NCBI RefSeq assembly: GCF_024519725.1
Contig: NZ_JALJRK010000018.1
Span: 1 to 64,000, forward strand
From: Microvirga sp. Mcv34
GTDB lineage: Bacteria > Pseudomonadota > Alphaproteobacteria > Rhizobiales > Beijerinckiaceae
Direction of reading: 5' to 3'
DNA length: 64,000 nt
Shown here: piece by piece, positions 1 through 7,732 of the stretch
Position numbering within the stretch: the first letter of the stretch is position 1
How the letters are laid out: every line of letters starts with the position of its first letter
The notes under the pieces: model-generated
The model's database searches: none
Told to the model about the DNA's origin: nothing
The model's input: only the letters and a program-made list of their open reading frames with translations
Made by a program: the position numbers and the translations under genes

Positions 1-548
1 TCGGCCTTGTAGGCCTCGATCTCCTCCGGCCTGGCCCGGCGCCAACAGTATTCTTTCGCGGTCGCCCGCTCGACAAAGATGAACGCTTCGTGCGGGGGAT
101 TCGCGGTCCTGTAGACCAAGCCGGCCTGCATGCCTTCGCGGCGTCCGCGGGAGATCGCATATTCCTGGCGCTCCCACCGCGCGTGGCGGATTCGCGCCCG
201 GTCGGCCGCGCCGGCCGGGTCGTACAGGTCTTCGGCCTGCTCCCTCGTGATGTCGACGAGCTGGCCCTCCCTGACGACGGCGAAGCGGATGTCCATGCCG
301 CGCTGGTCATCGAGGGACCGCATGTAGATCGCGCCCTCCACGAGGGGGATCCGCCACGTCCGCACCCAGGCCCGGGCGTCGGCGCCGCGCTCGGTCTTCC
401 ACTCCACCTTTTCCATGGGGCCGCACGGCAGCCGTCCATCGTCGGCGACCATGGCGGCGTAGCGGTCCGTGGCGGGGTGCCACTTGGTGCGCCACAGGAT
501 GCGGTTGCGGGGCAGCGTGGCTTCGAGGACGGGGGCTTCGTTTGTCAT
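1..548 (-). CDS. Hypothetical element protein, C-terminus outside window
   Basis: An open frame runs from an ATG at 548 to the left edge with no stop, giving at least 182 residues (begins MTNEAPVLEATLPRNR). The translation is rich in Arg, Glu and Trp with normal codon use for this GC-rich region, whereas the opposite-strand frames here look like shadows. I recognise no domain. It is divergent from the Cro-like gene at 800, with the dyad-rich intergenic region between them, which suits an early gene of an integrated element. Function unknown. Confidence 0.6.
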   Translation of the reverse strand, partial: MTNEAPVLEATLPRNRILWRTKWHPATDRYAAMVADDGRLPCGPMEKVEWKTERGADARAWVRTWRIPLVEGAIYMRSLDDQRGMDIRFAVVREGQLVDITREQAEDLYDPAGAADRARIRHARWERQEYAISRGRREGMQAGLVYRTANPPHEAFIFVERATAKEYCWRRARPEEIEAYKA

Positions 549-675
549 GCCACCAGGATACCCGCTTCGCAGCATACCGCAAGATTAAATTAAGACATCC
601 TTATCGTCTGCGTCCTCGCGTCAACTCTGAACGCCAGATATCCAGCCATCCGTAAAGCATATAGGGAAATCAACT

Positions 676-708
676 TTGAACGGCGTTCAATGTAACCTTG
701 GGGTTACA
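676..708. promoter_or_regulatory. Two abutting operator-like dyads
   Basis: TTGAACGGCGTTCAA (676-690) is a perfect dyad of 7 bp arms around one central base. It is followed at once by TGTAACCTTGGGGTTACA (691-708), a perfect 7 bp-arm dyad with a 4 nt centre. They lie in the 251 bp between the leftward gene at 548 and the Cro-like gene at 800, where a phage-type switch would sit. The binding proteins are inferred, not known. Confidence 0.55.
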
Positions 709-799
709 TTTAGGTGTTCTCTTGTTGGTGCGAAATATGTCAAGGATAGTCTGGCGAATCCGCAAATCGGTGGTAGCATCTTCTTACGAGGAGCACCGC

Positions 800-1060
800 A
801 TGACATTACTGACAGCAGAGGACGTCCGCACCCGCCTCAAGGCCGCCTGCCAGGATGCCGGGGGCCAGGCCGCATGGGGCAAGGCGCACCGGGTCTCCGG
901 CGCGTACGTCAACGACATCATCCATGGCCGGCGCGATCCCGGGTCGCTCGTGCTGGGCCCGCTGGGGCTGCGCCAGGTCGAGCGCCTCTACGCCCCCGCC
1001 GATGAGACCTGGCACCCGGAGCACGCCTACGACGCCGCCGCGCTGAGCCGGGAGGACTGA
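800..1060 (+). CDS. Small Cro/CI-like HTH regulator
   Basis: An 86-residue protein. Residues about 5-55 have the look of a short phage helix-turn-helix: GGQAAWGKAHRVSGAYVND, then an HGRRDPG turn and an LGPLGLRQVERLY tail. I chose the ATG at 800 because GAGGAG lies just upstream; a longer frame from 698 adds an unlikely hydrophobic extension. It is the first gene of a rightward chain and lies directly after the double dyad, so an auto-regulating role is likely. Assignment is by pattern only. Confidence 0.55.
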   Translation: MTLLTAEDVRTRLKAACQDAGGQAAWGKAHRVSGAYVNDIIHGRRDPGSLVLGPLGLRQVERLYAPADETWHPEHAYDAAALSRED

Positions 1061-1062
1061 GC

Positions 1063-1323
1063 ATGTCGGAGCACTACGAGCACTACTCGAAGGCCATGGG
1101 CAACGGCGAGCTCGTCGACCAGTACAAGAAGCTCCTGCAGTGGAAGCAGGACTGCCTCGGGCGCTTCCTCGATCTCGAACACGAACTCGACAGCATGGAC
1201 GACGGCTACGAGGACCGGCACGCCGAACTCTGCAGCGAGCTCGATAGCCTCAAGTCCGACCTCTCCGACGTGCGCAAGGAGCTCCTGGCGCGCGGCCTGA
1301 TCAAGAAGAAGGAGAAGCGCTGA
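1063..1323 (+). CDS. Small charged coiled-coil protein
   Basis: An 86-residue protein dominated by heptad-like charged helices (residues about 20-80: LVDQYKKLLQWKQDCL, then ELCSELDSLKSDLSDVRKEL) and ending in a Lys-rich tail. It starts 2 nt after the upstream stop, and its stop shares a base with the next start, so it is translated within the chain. No enzymatic motif is seen. Such proteins are common in phage early regions; function unknown. Confidence 0.6.
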   Translation: MSEHYEHYSKAMGNGELVDQYKKLLQWKQDCLGRFLDLEHELDSMDDGYEDRHAELCSELDSLKSDLSDVRKELLARGLIKKKEKR

Positions 1324-1751
1324 TGGCCGGGTGCAAGATCCCCCGCGCCGTGCTGGAGCGCGCCCTGGCCGCGGGCGAGACGTATCGCGCCATCGCCGCG
1401 AAGCACCCCGGCGCCACGTCCGCTGACGTCCGCATGCGCTGCGAAGGCCTCGGCCTCGCGAAGCGGATGCCGGGCCGCAAGCCCGCCAAGTGGAACTTCA
1501 CGGACGCTCAGCTCCGCGCCGAGCTCGCGACGCCCAAAACCCTGCGCGAGATCGGCGCGATCCTCGGGTGCCACCGGACGACGGTGAGGTACCGCGCCAG
1601 CGTCCTCGGGATCCCGACGGCCCCGCACCTGCGCGAGGCCTACCGGCGCAACGGCGAGCACCTGAAGAAGCGCGATCCCGAGGCCGAGCTCATCGCGATG
1701 CTCGACCGTCTCGGCGGCCCGAAGTCCAGCAACAACCAGGAGGCAGCATGA
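1323..1751 (+). CDS. Protein with two predicted HTH segments
   Basis: A 142-residue basic protein with two repeat-like HTH segments. The first is about residues 8-40 (ERALAAGETYRAIAAKHPG) and the second about 68-95 (TLREIGAILGCHRTTVRYRA). The form resembles recombinase/Cro-type DNA-binding modules, so a DNA-binding role is inferred. Its ATG overlaps the previous stop by one base and its own stop overlaps the next ATG (ATGA), so expression is translationally coupled. Confidence 0.55.
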   Translation: MAGCKIPRAVLERALAAGETYRAIAAKHPGATSADVRMRCEGLGLAKRMPGRKPAKWNFTDAQLRAELATPKTLREIGAILGCHRTTVRYRASVLGIPTAPHLREAYRRNGEHLKKRDPEAELIAMLDRLGGPKSSNNQEAA

Positions 1752-2287
1752 CCATGAAGCCGCTTACGTCCTACGGAGCCCCCGATCCGGAGCTCATGGG
1801 CCCGCGCCCCCGCAAGCCCCTCCCGGCGCACTGTCACTGGTTCCGCGAGTTCCCCTGCCGCAACGGCTTCCAGATGGAGCAGCGCGGAGGCCTCTACGAC
1901 GACGGGCACGTCTACCGCTACCGCGTCACGCCGCCGGGTGAGCGGAAGGTCCCCGAGATCCTCACGCCCGGCACGCTCGTGCGGATGTCCTGGTGCGAGT
2001 GCTCCTATGTCGTCCTGTCGACCACCGGACCGTTCTGGTTCCACGACCCCGACAGCAGCAGGGTCTTCGAGAAGTGGTCGCTCCAGCTCGTGAGCCCGGA
2101 CGAGTGGGAGACCGGCCGCAAGGAGCCGACGGCATGGGTCAACGACCTTGTCGCCGTCGGCAGCCGCGTTAGGGCGCTGTTCGAAAACAACGACGACGAG
2201 ATCGTCGTCGAAGGCAAGCACGCGGCCGTGCGCAAGCCGGCGCCGAAGGCCGTCACGAGGCCCGTTCAACTGGAGATGTTCGCATGA
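1748..2287 (+). CDS. Hypothetical element protein
   Basis: A 179-residue protein starting MTMKPLTSYGAPDPELMG. The ATG at 1748 forms an ATGA overlap with the gene before it, and the 3' end overlaps the next gene the same way, which fixes the start. It has aromatic-rich stretches around residues 25-110 (HCHWFREFPC, LVRMSWCECSYVVLSTTG) but no motif I can name. Chain position suggests a phage-type accessory gene. Confidence 0.55.
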   Translation: MTMKPLTSYGAPDPELMGPRPRKPLPAHCHWFREFPCRNGFQMEQRGGLYDDGHVYRYRVTPPGERKVPEILTPGTLVRMSWCECSYVVLSTTGPFWFHDPDSSRVFEKWSLQLVSPDEWETGRKEPTAWVNDLVAVGSRVRALFENNDDEIVVEGKHAAVRKPAPKAVTRPVQLEMFA

Positions 2288-3117
2288 TCACCCACACCGA
2301 AATCCACCCGGCCGACGAGCTCGGCAACGTCCGTCTGCAGATCGCCGCGCTGCGCCTGAAGGAGCGCCGCCTCACCACAACCATCGTCGCCGACCGCGAG
2401 CTGCGCGTCGGCCAGGACAGCTACGCCGAGGTCTACGAGCGCAAGACCGCAACCGGTGTCGAGACCGTCGTCCTGTCGCGCTTGCTGCCGACGCTGGAGG
2501 AGTTCCTGATGCTGCTCAAGGGCGACCTGCTCATCATCCACACAGAGACCACGGGCCTATTCCCGGCGCGCGGTGACTGCATGCTGTCGCTCGGCGCCCT
2601 TCAGGCACACTACGGGTGGTACACCCTCATCGGGGTCCTGCACGGGTCTATTCGCGATGAGCGGCGCCTGAACATCGGCGAAGAGTACCTCAGGCATTTC
2701 AGCGGGGAGGGCCGCGCGTCATCCCCGGAGGCCTTCAAGGTCCACGGGATCACGGACGAATGGGCCGCCTCGAAGGCGCCGTTCTCGGTGCGGGCCGACG
2801 AGGTGATGGAGCTCCTGTGCCCGGAGGAAGGCGAGCGGCCTGTACTGTGCGGGCACAACATTCCCTTCGACATCGCCTTCATCAATGCGGAGCTCGGGCG
2901 CTGCGGATACAGCACGCTCGACAACCAGACCGTCGACACCCGGCTCATCTCGAAGGTCCTGTGGCCGACCGAGAAGGGCTCGCTCGATGCCCTGTGCGAG
3001 CGCCTCGGCGTCGACCGCGGCGACAGGGACCAGCGCCAAGACGCCCTCCATGACTGCCACCTGGTGGCGAAGTGCATCCCCGGCCTGGTCGCCGAAATCG
3101 AAAAGAGGCTCGCATGA
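2284..3117 (+). CDS. DnaQ-like DEDDh exonuclease fold with altered catalytic residues
   Basis: A 277-residue protein. Residues about 80-270 follow the DnaQ/RNase T fold in order: ExoI region IIHTETTGL (84-92), FKVHGITDE (151-159), ExoII GHNIPFDIAFINAE (190-203) and ExoIII RQDALHDCHLVA (251-262). In active members ExoI begins with Asp (DTETTG) and ExoIII has His five residues before the last Asp. Here these are His86 and Gln252, while Glu88, Asp196 and Asp257 remain. Residues 1-79 are a separate N-terminal region with no recognised motif. ATGA overlaps on both sides tie it to the chain. It is either a weakened nuclease or one with a non-nuclease role. Confidence 0.7.
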   Translation: MITHTEIHPADELGNVRLQIAALRLKERRLTTTIVADRELRVGQDSYAEVYERKTATGVETVVLSRLLPTLEEFLMLLKGDLLIIHTETTGLFPARGDCMLSLGALQAHYGWYTLIGVLHGSIRDERRLNIGEEYLRHFSGEGRASSPEAFKVHGITDEWAASKAPFSVRADEVMELLCPEEGERPVLCGHNIPFDIAFINAELGRCGYSTLDNQTVDTRLISKVLWPTEKGSLDALCERLGVDRGDRDQRQDALHDCHLVAKCIPGLVAEIEKRLA

Positions 3118-4010
3118 CTGAGTTCACCCCCGACGCCCTGGACCCGCTGCCCGGCGAGCTGCCGCGCCAGCACATCGCGCGCCTGCGCAAGTACCTCGTC
3201 GCCCTGCTGCACACGCTGGCCGAGGACGACGACGCCAGGACGCCGCTGCAGGCGGCGCTGGACGAGGTCGAGGCCATCCTGGCCGACGCCGCCCACCGCG
3301 CCGCGGGCCGGCTCCAGGCGGCCCTGGTCGCCCGCATGCAAGACACGGCGGCCGAAACCGTGGCCCCGGCCGACAGCTTCGAGCAGGTAGTCCAGGGCCT
3401 CGACGCCCCGCCGCATGACGCGCTGGACAGGCTCATCCCGTCGGACCCCGAAGAGAGAGCGGCCCTGAAGGCCTTCACCGAAGAGCTCATCGGGGACGCT
3501 ACGCCGGCGCAGTCGCAGGACGCCACGCCGGCCGAGGCCCCGGCCGTGAAGGCGCCCCCGCCGAAGTTGAGGCCGAACGTGCCGGCCAGGAGGACAGCAG
3601 ATGCAGGACAGCAAGGAAGTCGGAAGACTGAAGATCGTGCAGCTAAGCCCGCTGCTCCAGCGCCTCGCGCACCCCTTGCTCGGGGCCCAGGAGCTCGCCC
3701 TGCTGGAAACGCCGTCGCAGCGGCTGCCCGGCAACCGGCAAGCGCGCCGCCGGCAGGCCGCCCTGGCGCGGCGAGCTCGCTGAGCGGGCTCAAGAAGGCC
3801 TCCGGGCAGAACGAGCGCGCGGAGGGCCCCGTCGAGGCGGCGCCCGGGCGGCCGCAGCGGGAGCCGTACAAGCCTGGGCCGGATCCCCAGAAAGGGCGCA
3901 TGCATCCTGACGGCTGCTACGAGACCGCGAACACCATGCGGCTGCCGTGCGGCAAGGTCATCGTGAAACCGCCGCCCATGGAGCCCGGGGACTCTGAAAT
4001 TCCATGGTGA
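3114..4010 (+). CDS. Ala/Pro-rich low-complexity protein
   Basis: A 298-residue protein. The N-terminal 130 residues are acidic and helical (LPRQHIARLRKYLVALLH). A long Ala/Pro/Lys/Arg-rich disordered stretch follows (about 135-250). The C-terminal 45 residues are more conserved-looking (GRMHPDGCYETANTMRLPCG), with two cysteines. The start at 3114 makes an ATGA overlap with the exonuclease-like gene. No known domain recognised; possibly a scaffold or nucleic-acid-binding partner of its neighbour, by context only. Confidence 0.5.
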   Translation: MTEFTPDALDPLPGELPRQHIARLRKYLVALLHTLAEDDDARTPLQAALDEVEAILADAAHRAAGRLQAALVARMQDTAAETVAPADSFEQVVQGLDAPPHDALDRLIPSDPEERAALKAFTEELIGDATPAQSQDATPAEAPAVKAPPPKLRPNVPARRTADAGQQGSRKTEDRAAKPAAPAPRAPLARGPGARPAGNAVAAAARQPASAPPAGRPGAASSLSGLKKASGQNERAEGPVEAAPGRPQREPYKPGPDPQKGRMHPDGCYETANTMRLPCGKVIVKPPPMEPGDSEIPW

Positions 4011-4021
4011 GGAGACAGCAC

Positions 4022-4486
4022 ATGAAGCACGGTTACCAGCCCAAGAAGCCCTCGAAGGAGCCGAAGCGGATGCCCCGCGGTGGCTCCGCCGTGAAGCGTC
4101 CCGAGAGCACCCGGTCGTCCGGGGCCGACTTCGCCCGCACGCTCAGCCAGATGGCGACCAACTTCAGCAAGTGGGTCGACGACTATCAAAAGGAGAGCGC
4201 GCAGAACCGCCGGGAGCAGATCGACGAGGCGAAGCGCAAGCGGGCTGAGGAGCTCGGGTGCTCCGTCGCCCTGCTGGAGATCCTCGACGCACAGCGCAAG
4301 GAGATCTCCGGCCTCACGGGCAAGGTCGCTCAGATGCGCGAGCAGGTCGCCACGCTCTACCGCACCGTCGGCAACCTGTCGTCGCGGCCGCTGCCCGAGG
4401 ACCTGCAGGCCGTCCTCGCGGAGATCCAGGACCGGCTCGCCACGCTGGAGAAGGCCCAGCCGGAGGCGGCGGAGAGCCCGTCCTAA
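4022..4486 (+). CDS. Coiled-coil protein, last gene of the chain
   Basis: A 154-residue protein with a basic N-terminus (KPSKEPKRMPRGGS) and long helical coiled-coil character from about residue 45 to 150 (QRKEISGLTGKVAQMREQV). I chose the ATG at 4022 because GAGGAGA lies 8-12 nt upstream; the frame also allows 4004. It ends just before a strong terminator. Function unknown. Confidence 0.55.
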   Translation: MKHGYQPKKPSKEPKRMPRGGSAVKRPESTRSSGADFARTLSQMATNFSKWVDDYQKESAQNRREQIDEAKRKRAEELGCSVALLEILDAQRKEISGLTGKVAQMREQVATLYRTVGNLSSRPLPEDLQAVLAEIQDRLATLEKAQPEAAESPS

Positions 4487-4502
4487 AAGAATAGGAAAAC
4501 AT

Positions 4503-4528
4503 CGGATTCGGCCGATTCCGCCGTTTTT
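4503..4528 (+). terminator. Intrinsic terminator closing the left gene chain
   Basis: CGGATTCGGCCGATTCCG (4503-4520) folds as a near-perfect hairpin with one mismatch. It is followed by CCG and TTTTTGATTTTG. It sits 17 nt after the stop of the coiled-coil gene. Confidence 0.7.
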
Positions 4529-5053
4529 GATTTTGTTACGTTCGTCGACGCGCCAGGCGGTCAGTGGCGCCCCAGCATGCAAACACAGACATCCAGCATC
4601 CAAAGCATCACGCCATGAAGACCACGAAGACCACCCAAGCCAGCGCCAACCTCCAAAGCCTGGGCTACATCCGTTGACCTCGCCACGGGTTCGCGGCGTA
4701 GAAGGCGGCCATCCGCTCGTACGTCCCCATGACCGGGCGGGCGACCTCCTTGCGTGTCTCCTCGCGCTCGTTGGTGGCGTAGGGGGCAGCGCGGCCCGGG
4801 GAACGTGGCAGTCACCCGACCACGCCTACATGCTCGCCTGTGGCCCGTGCGGCTCCCGGTGGACGCCGCCGATGTAAGTGTTCCAAAGATCGTCTCCCTC
4901 GCGCCCGGGCTTGTCCTCGTCGAAGCAGGTCCAGGACGTTTCCAGCCAAGAGCTATCGGGCCATGCCGCGCTCGTCCGCATCCAGAAGAGTTTCATGGCC
5001 GGGACACTCACTGTTTACGCCTGCCAGCGTATAGCCTCCCCGGGGAGGCCTTC
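4529..5053. other. Region with only small or broken reading frames
   Basis: On the plus strand there is only a possible 20-residue peptide (4615-4677). On the minus strand a frame ending at 4665 reads like the C-terminus of a real protein (TYERMAAFYAANPWRGQRM) but meets a stop near 4806 with no good start, so it may be a gene remnant. The one better frame (4826-4996) is listed separately. Confidence 0.35.
4826..4996 (-). CDS. Possible small phage-type protein
   Basis: A 56-residue frame from ATG 4996 (MKLFWMRTSAAWPDSSWLE) that is Trp-rich and uses plausible codons. A GTG at 5011 would add five residues. Neither start has a clear ribosome binding site. No relation to a known family recognised; kept at low confidence because the composition is protein-like and nothing else occupies this stretch. 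Confidence 0.3.
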   Translation of the reverse strand: MKLFWMRTSAAWPDSSWLETSWTCFDEDKPGREGDDLWNTYIGGVHREPHGPQASM

Positions 5054-5257
5054 ATGCTCGAAGACATTAGGGACATCCAGTGGACGCTCGACCGTGAACT
5101 GCACGGGACCATCACTTACGTGACCGGCCGCAAGGTCGTCGTCATCGTGTCGGAGGATCGCGTCGCCGAGGAGCTGCCCGAGGCCTTCGAGGACGACGCG
5201 CAGCGCGACCGGATGGTCAAGGTCCTCCTCGTGGCGGAGGCTCAGGCGCAGGCCTGA
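5054..5257 (+). CDS. Small hypothetical protein
   Basis: A 67-residue acidic protein (MLEDIRDIQWTLDRELHG, then TYVTGRKVVVIVSEDRVAEEL). GGGGAGG lies 6-12 nt upstream of the ATG at 5054. The pattern of beta strands plus an acidic tail is protein-like, but I recognise no family. Its 3' end overlaps the convergent metallophosphatase by 16 nt. Confidence 0.45.
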   Translation: MLEDIRDIQWTLDRELHGTITYVTGRKVVVIVSEDRVAEELPEAFEDDAQRDRMVKVLLVAEAQAQA

Positions 5258-5787
5258 AGGACCTCCTCGTCCTCGGTGCCGTCCATGCGCTTGAGGATGC
5301 GGTCCAGGCTCACCGGCGCAAAGCCCCAGCAATCGACGCCCACGTCCGTGCTCTGCTCGTCGCCGCGCAGGCCCCCGTGCGAGTGGCCGTACAGGTGCAG
5401 GGCGCCCCAGTGCTGCTTGTTCCAGGTCCTCAGCGCATAGTGAAAAAGGATCAAGTCCTTATCGTCGACGGTGACTTCGAGGTACTGGTGCTGGGCGTCC
5501 CAAGCCAACCTCTTCCCCCTCTGCTCGTGGTTGCCCCAGATGAGGACCTTCCGCCCGCGCAGCTTGGAGAACACGCTCTGCGCATACTCAAGCGAGCACC
5601 GGTAGGCGAAGTCCCCCAAGTGAAAAACGGTGTCCTTTGGGCCTACCGTAGCGTTCCAGTTCGCGATCATCACGGCGTCCATCTCCTCCACGGAGCTGAA
5701 CACGAGATCCCGGCGGCAGTGCATGGATTCCTTCAGAAGTCCCCGATGCCCAAAATGGGTGTCTGCTGTGAACCACGTCTTGGCCAT
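5242..5787 (-). CDS. Calcineurin-like metallophosphatase, small phage type
   Basis: A 181-residue protein with the metallophosphatase blocks in order: TWFTADTHFGH (D-x-H, about 4-14), DTVFHLGDFAY (GD), KVLIWGNHEQ (GNHE) and HLYGHSHG (GHxH, near 130). These residues bind the two metal ions. The start at 5787 has GGAGG 7-11 nt upstream. Short versions like this occur in phages and integrated elements; the substrate is not predictable. It is transcribed leftward, opposite to the flanking genes. Confidence 0.8.
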   Translation of the reverse strand: MAKTWFTADTHFGHRGLLKESMHCRRDLVFSSVEEMDAVMIANWNATVGPKDTVFHLGDFAYRCSLEYAQSVFSKLRGRKVLIWGNHEQRGKRLAWDAQHQYLEVTVDDKDLILFHYALRTWNKQHWGALHLYGHSHGGLRGDEQSTDVGVDCWGFAPVSLDRILKRMDGTEDEEVLQACA

Positions 5788-6087
5788 GGTGCCCTCCTTT
5801 CGAGACTGAATCTTCAGACTCTCACACAGGATTCGCAGCTGCAATCAGCATGTTAGCCGTTCTTAGGACTTCTCTGGCCGGAGGGGTTGCCTGTGGATAA
5901 CTTGGCTTTGTCAGGGTCTCTTGCTTAGAGGACCTTGTGGCTTTCCCGCTGCGCCTTTTGTCAGGCGCACATGCGACCGATGTGCGCCTCTCCCGAGCGG
6001 AGATGGTTAACCGGGGCCTGTGGATTGGAAAGCATGACGGGCCGGATCGGTTGACCCGATTCGTCGGGATCTGCGAGTCTCGCACTC
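5788..6087. promoter_or_regulatory. Intergenic control region with a perfect 9 bp dyad
   Basis: A 300 bp divergent region between the metallophosphatase and the excisionase-like gene. It contains GGCGCACAT (5964-5972) and ATGTGCGCC (5980-5988) around a 7 nt centre, a perfect dyad, plus several CTGTGGAT-like motifs (near 5890 and 6018). No gene is seen. It probably holds the xis/int promoter and operator. Confidence 0.45.
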
Positions 6088-6543
6088 ATGAGCACGTATC
6101 AACTAATCTACGCCGAGTTCGACATCTCCGCGATCCACGAGGGCGCCAACGCTGACGCGGACGAGCCCCTCGACCTGGAGGCCGCGCAATACGTGCCCGA
6201 GCTCTGTGGGGCGTTCACGGTCCCCATGCTGCGGGCCGCAATAAAACGCGGCGACCTGCGCCCGGAGCGGCACGGCCGCCTGCTGTACCTGACCAGAAAT
6301 CTGATTGCCGAGTGGAGAGACCGTTGCCGACCGAGCCCAAGCGCAAGCGCGCCAGCAAGAGAAAGAAGCCCCGCACCCTCGGCGTCGTCCGCCGGGGCGA
6401 GCCGTACCTCTGGCTCCGCGACGGGCGGATTGGATCGGACGGCATCGAGCGCGGCGCCCTCTACATCATCATGCACAAGGGCAAGCAGGTCGCCGGCACT
6501 GGCTGCGGCCCTGGCCAAGAGCAGGAAGCTCTCGAAGCGCTAG
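6088..6543 (+). CDS. Excisionase-like MerR/HTH_17 protein overlapping integrase
   Basis: A 151-residue frame. Residues about 32-77 resemble an excisionase-type winged HTH (CGAFTVPMLRAAIKRGDLRP, then LLYLTRNLIAEWRDRC), as found just upstream of tyrosine integrases. The last 75 residues are Ser/Ala/Arg low complexity and lie over the first 232 nt of the integrase in another frame, so they look like read-through of the integrase coding strand rather than a folded domain. Recombination directionality is the inferred role. Confidence 0.55.
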   Translation: MSTYQLIYAEFDISAIHEGANADADEPLDLEAAQYVPELCGAFTVPMLRAAIKRGDLRPERHGRLLYLTRNLIAEWRDRCRPSPSASAPARERSPAPSASSAGASRTSGSATGGLDRTASSAAPSTSSCTRASRSPALAAALAKSRKLSKR

Positions 6544-7622
6544 AGGACTACAAGGCCTCGCTGCACCAGCCGGTCACGCTCAAGAACCAGCCAGCCCACA
6601 AGGTCGCCATCGCGGACGTGATCAGCCGCTACCTCGACGCCAAGAAGGGCCAGGTCAAGCGCATCGAGGAGTACGGGCAGCGTGCCGTCGTGCTGCTTGA
6701 GTGGTGGGGCGAGCGGACCTTGGCCGACATCGACTCCGTCACCTGTGCGGAGTACGTGGCGCACCGCGCCGGCACGCCTTGGAAGGCCCACGCCAAGCTC
6801 GGGACCGGTAAGGACGGCAAGCCGGCAAGGCGAGGGCACTCGCGCCCCGTGAAGGCCAGGACGGTGTCGGCAGCCGGCGCCCGGCGCGAGCTGGAGGATC
6901 TACGGGCGGCGGTCAACCTTGCCATCGCCGACGGCCTGACGCGCGAGATGGTCAAGGTTACCTTGCCGGACAAGTCCAACGGCCGGGAGCGGTGGCTGGC
7001 CCGGCACGAAGCTGCCCGCATGCTCTTGGCCGCATGGCGCAAGCGCGAATTCCAGAAGGGGCGCGAGACGGACAAGTACTGCGCCCGACACGTTGCCAGG
7101 TTCCTGCTCGTCGGCCTGCGAACCGGCACGAGGGCAGGGGCCATCTGCGCAGCCTCGTTCATCCCTGAGATCGGGAAGCCCTGGGTCGAGCTCAAGGTCG
7201 AGGGCGGCCGGCGCGTCGCCATCTTCCATCGGAAGGCGCTTGGGGAGACTGAGGCGAAGAACAAGCGATACCCGACCGTCCGGCTGCCGGACCGGCTCGT
7301 GGCCCACCTGTGGCGGTGGCATCACGTCCTCAAGCAAAGGTACGTCGTCGAGTGGCGGGGCAAGCCGGTCGGCACGACGCAGCGGGCGTTCTCGAACCTC
7401 GTCTACGAGCTCGGGTTGGGGGACGATGTGGTCCGCCATACGCTCCGCCATACCGCGGCGACCTGGGGCATGCAGGAGGGCGTCGACCTCTGGGAGCTGG
7501 CCGGCTATCTCGGCATGTCGACGGAGGTCCTGGAGCGTCGCTACGGGCACCATTCGCCGACCCACATGGAGGGCGCAAGGAAGGCCATGGGCGGGCAGGG
7601 TAGGAAGAAAAGGACGGGATGA
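6312..7622 (+). CDS. Tyrosine recombinase/integrase of the left element
   Basis: A 436-residue protein. It has a Lys/Arg-rich N-terminus, an SAM-like core-binding segment (about 95-140) and a C-terminal catalytic domain with LRTGTRAGAI (first catalytic Arg), HTLRHTAATW (H-x-x-R box) and LERRYGHHSPTH, which carries the Tyr nucleophile. It cuts and joins att sites. Its stop is 104 nt from the 3' end of tRNA-Pro on the opposite strand, the classic place for an integrase at the end of its element. The element therefore extends left, out of the window. Confidence 0.85.
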   Translation: MERPLPTEPKRKRASKRKKPRTLGVVRRGEPYLWLRDGRIGSDGIERGALYIIMHKGKQVAGTGCGPGQEQEALEALEDYKASLHQPVTLKNQPAHKVAIADVISRYLDAKKGQVKRIEEYGQRAVVLLEWWGERTLADIDSVTCAEYVAHRAGTPWKAHAKLGTGKDGKPARRGHSRPVKARTVSAAGARRELEDLRAAVNLAIADGLTREMVKVTLPDKSNGRERWLARHEAARMLLAAWRKREFQKGRETDKYCARHVARFLLVGLRTGTRAGAICAASFIPEIGKPWVELKVEGGRRVAIFHRKALGETEAKNKRYPTVRLPDRLVAHLWRWHHVLKQRYVVEWRGKPVGTTQRAFSNLVYELGLGDDVVRHTLRHTAATWGMQEGVDLWELAGYLGMSTEVLERRYGHHSPTHMEGARKAMGGQGRKKRTG

Positions 7623-7648
7623 CCGAACCTACGATCTTGGGAAGATTG

Positions 7649-7668
7649 TTTGGTCGAATGTTTGGTCG
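7649..7668 (+). repeat. Two direct TTTGGTCG repeats beside the tRNA-Pro end
   Basis: TTTGGTCG occurs at 7649-7656 and again at 7661-7668, a 12 bp period, between the integrase stop and tRNA-Pro. A related CTCGGTCGGGG follows. The position fits integrase arm-type binding sites; that role is inferred. Confidence 0.35.
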
Positions 7669-7689
7669 GGGAAAACTCGGTCGGGGCGG

Positions 7690-7732
7690 CCGACCATTCA
7701 AACCCTTATGGATCAAAGGTTTGAATGGTCGG
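7690..7732. repeat. 15 bp perfect inverted repeat spanning the tRNA-Pro 3' end
   Basis: CCGACCATTCAAACC (7690-7704) and GGTTTGAATGGTCGG (7718-7732) are exact reverse complements around a 13 nt centre. The right arm covers the CCA end and first acceptor-stem bases of tRNA-Pro. No T-run follows on the minus strand, so it is a poor terminator. It is a candidate core/junction site of the left element. Confidence 0.5.

Noticed and set aside
7690-7732. Inverted repeat at tRNA-Pro as a terminator
   Set aside because: No T-run after the stem on the minus strand and the arm is part of the tRNA; better described as a recombination-site feature.
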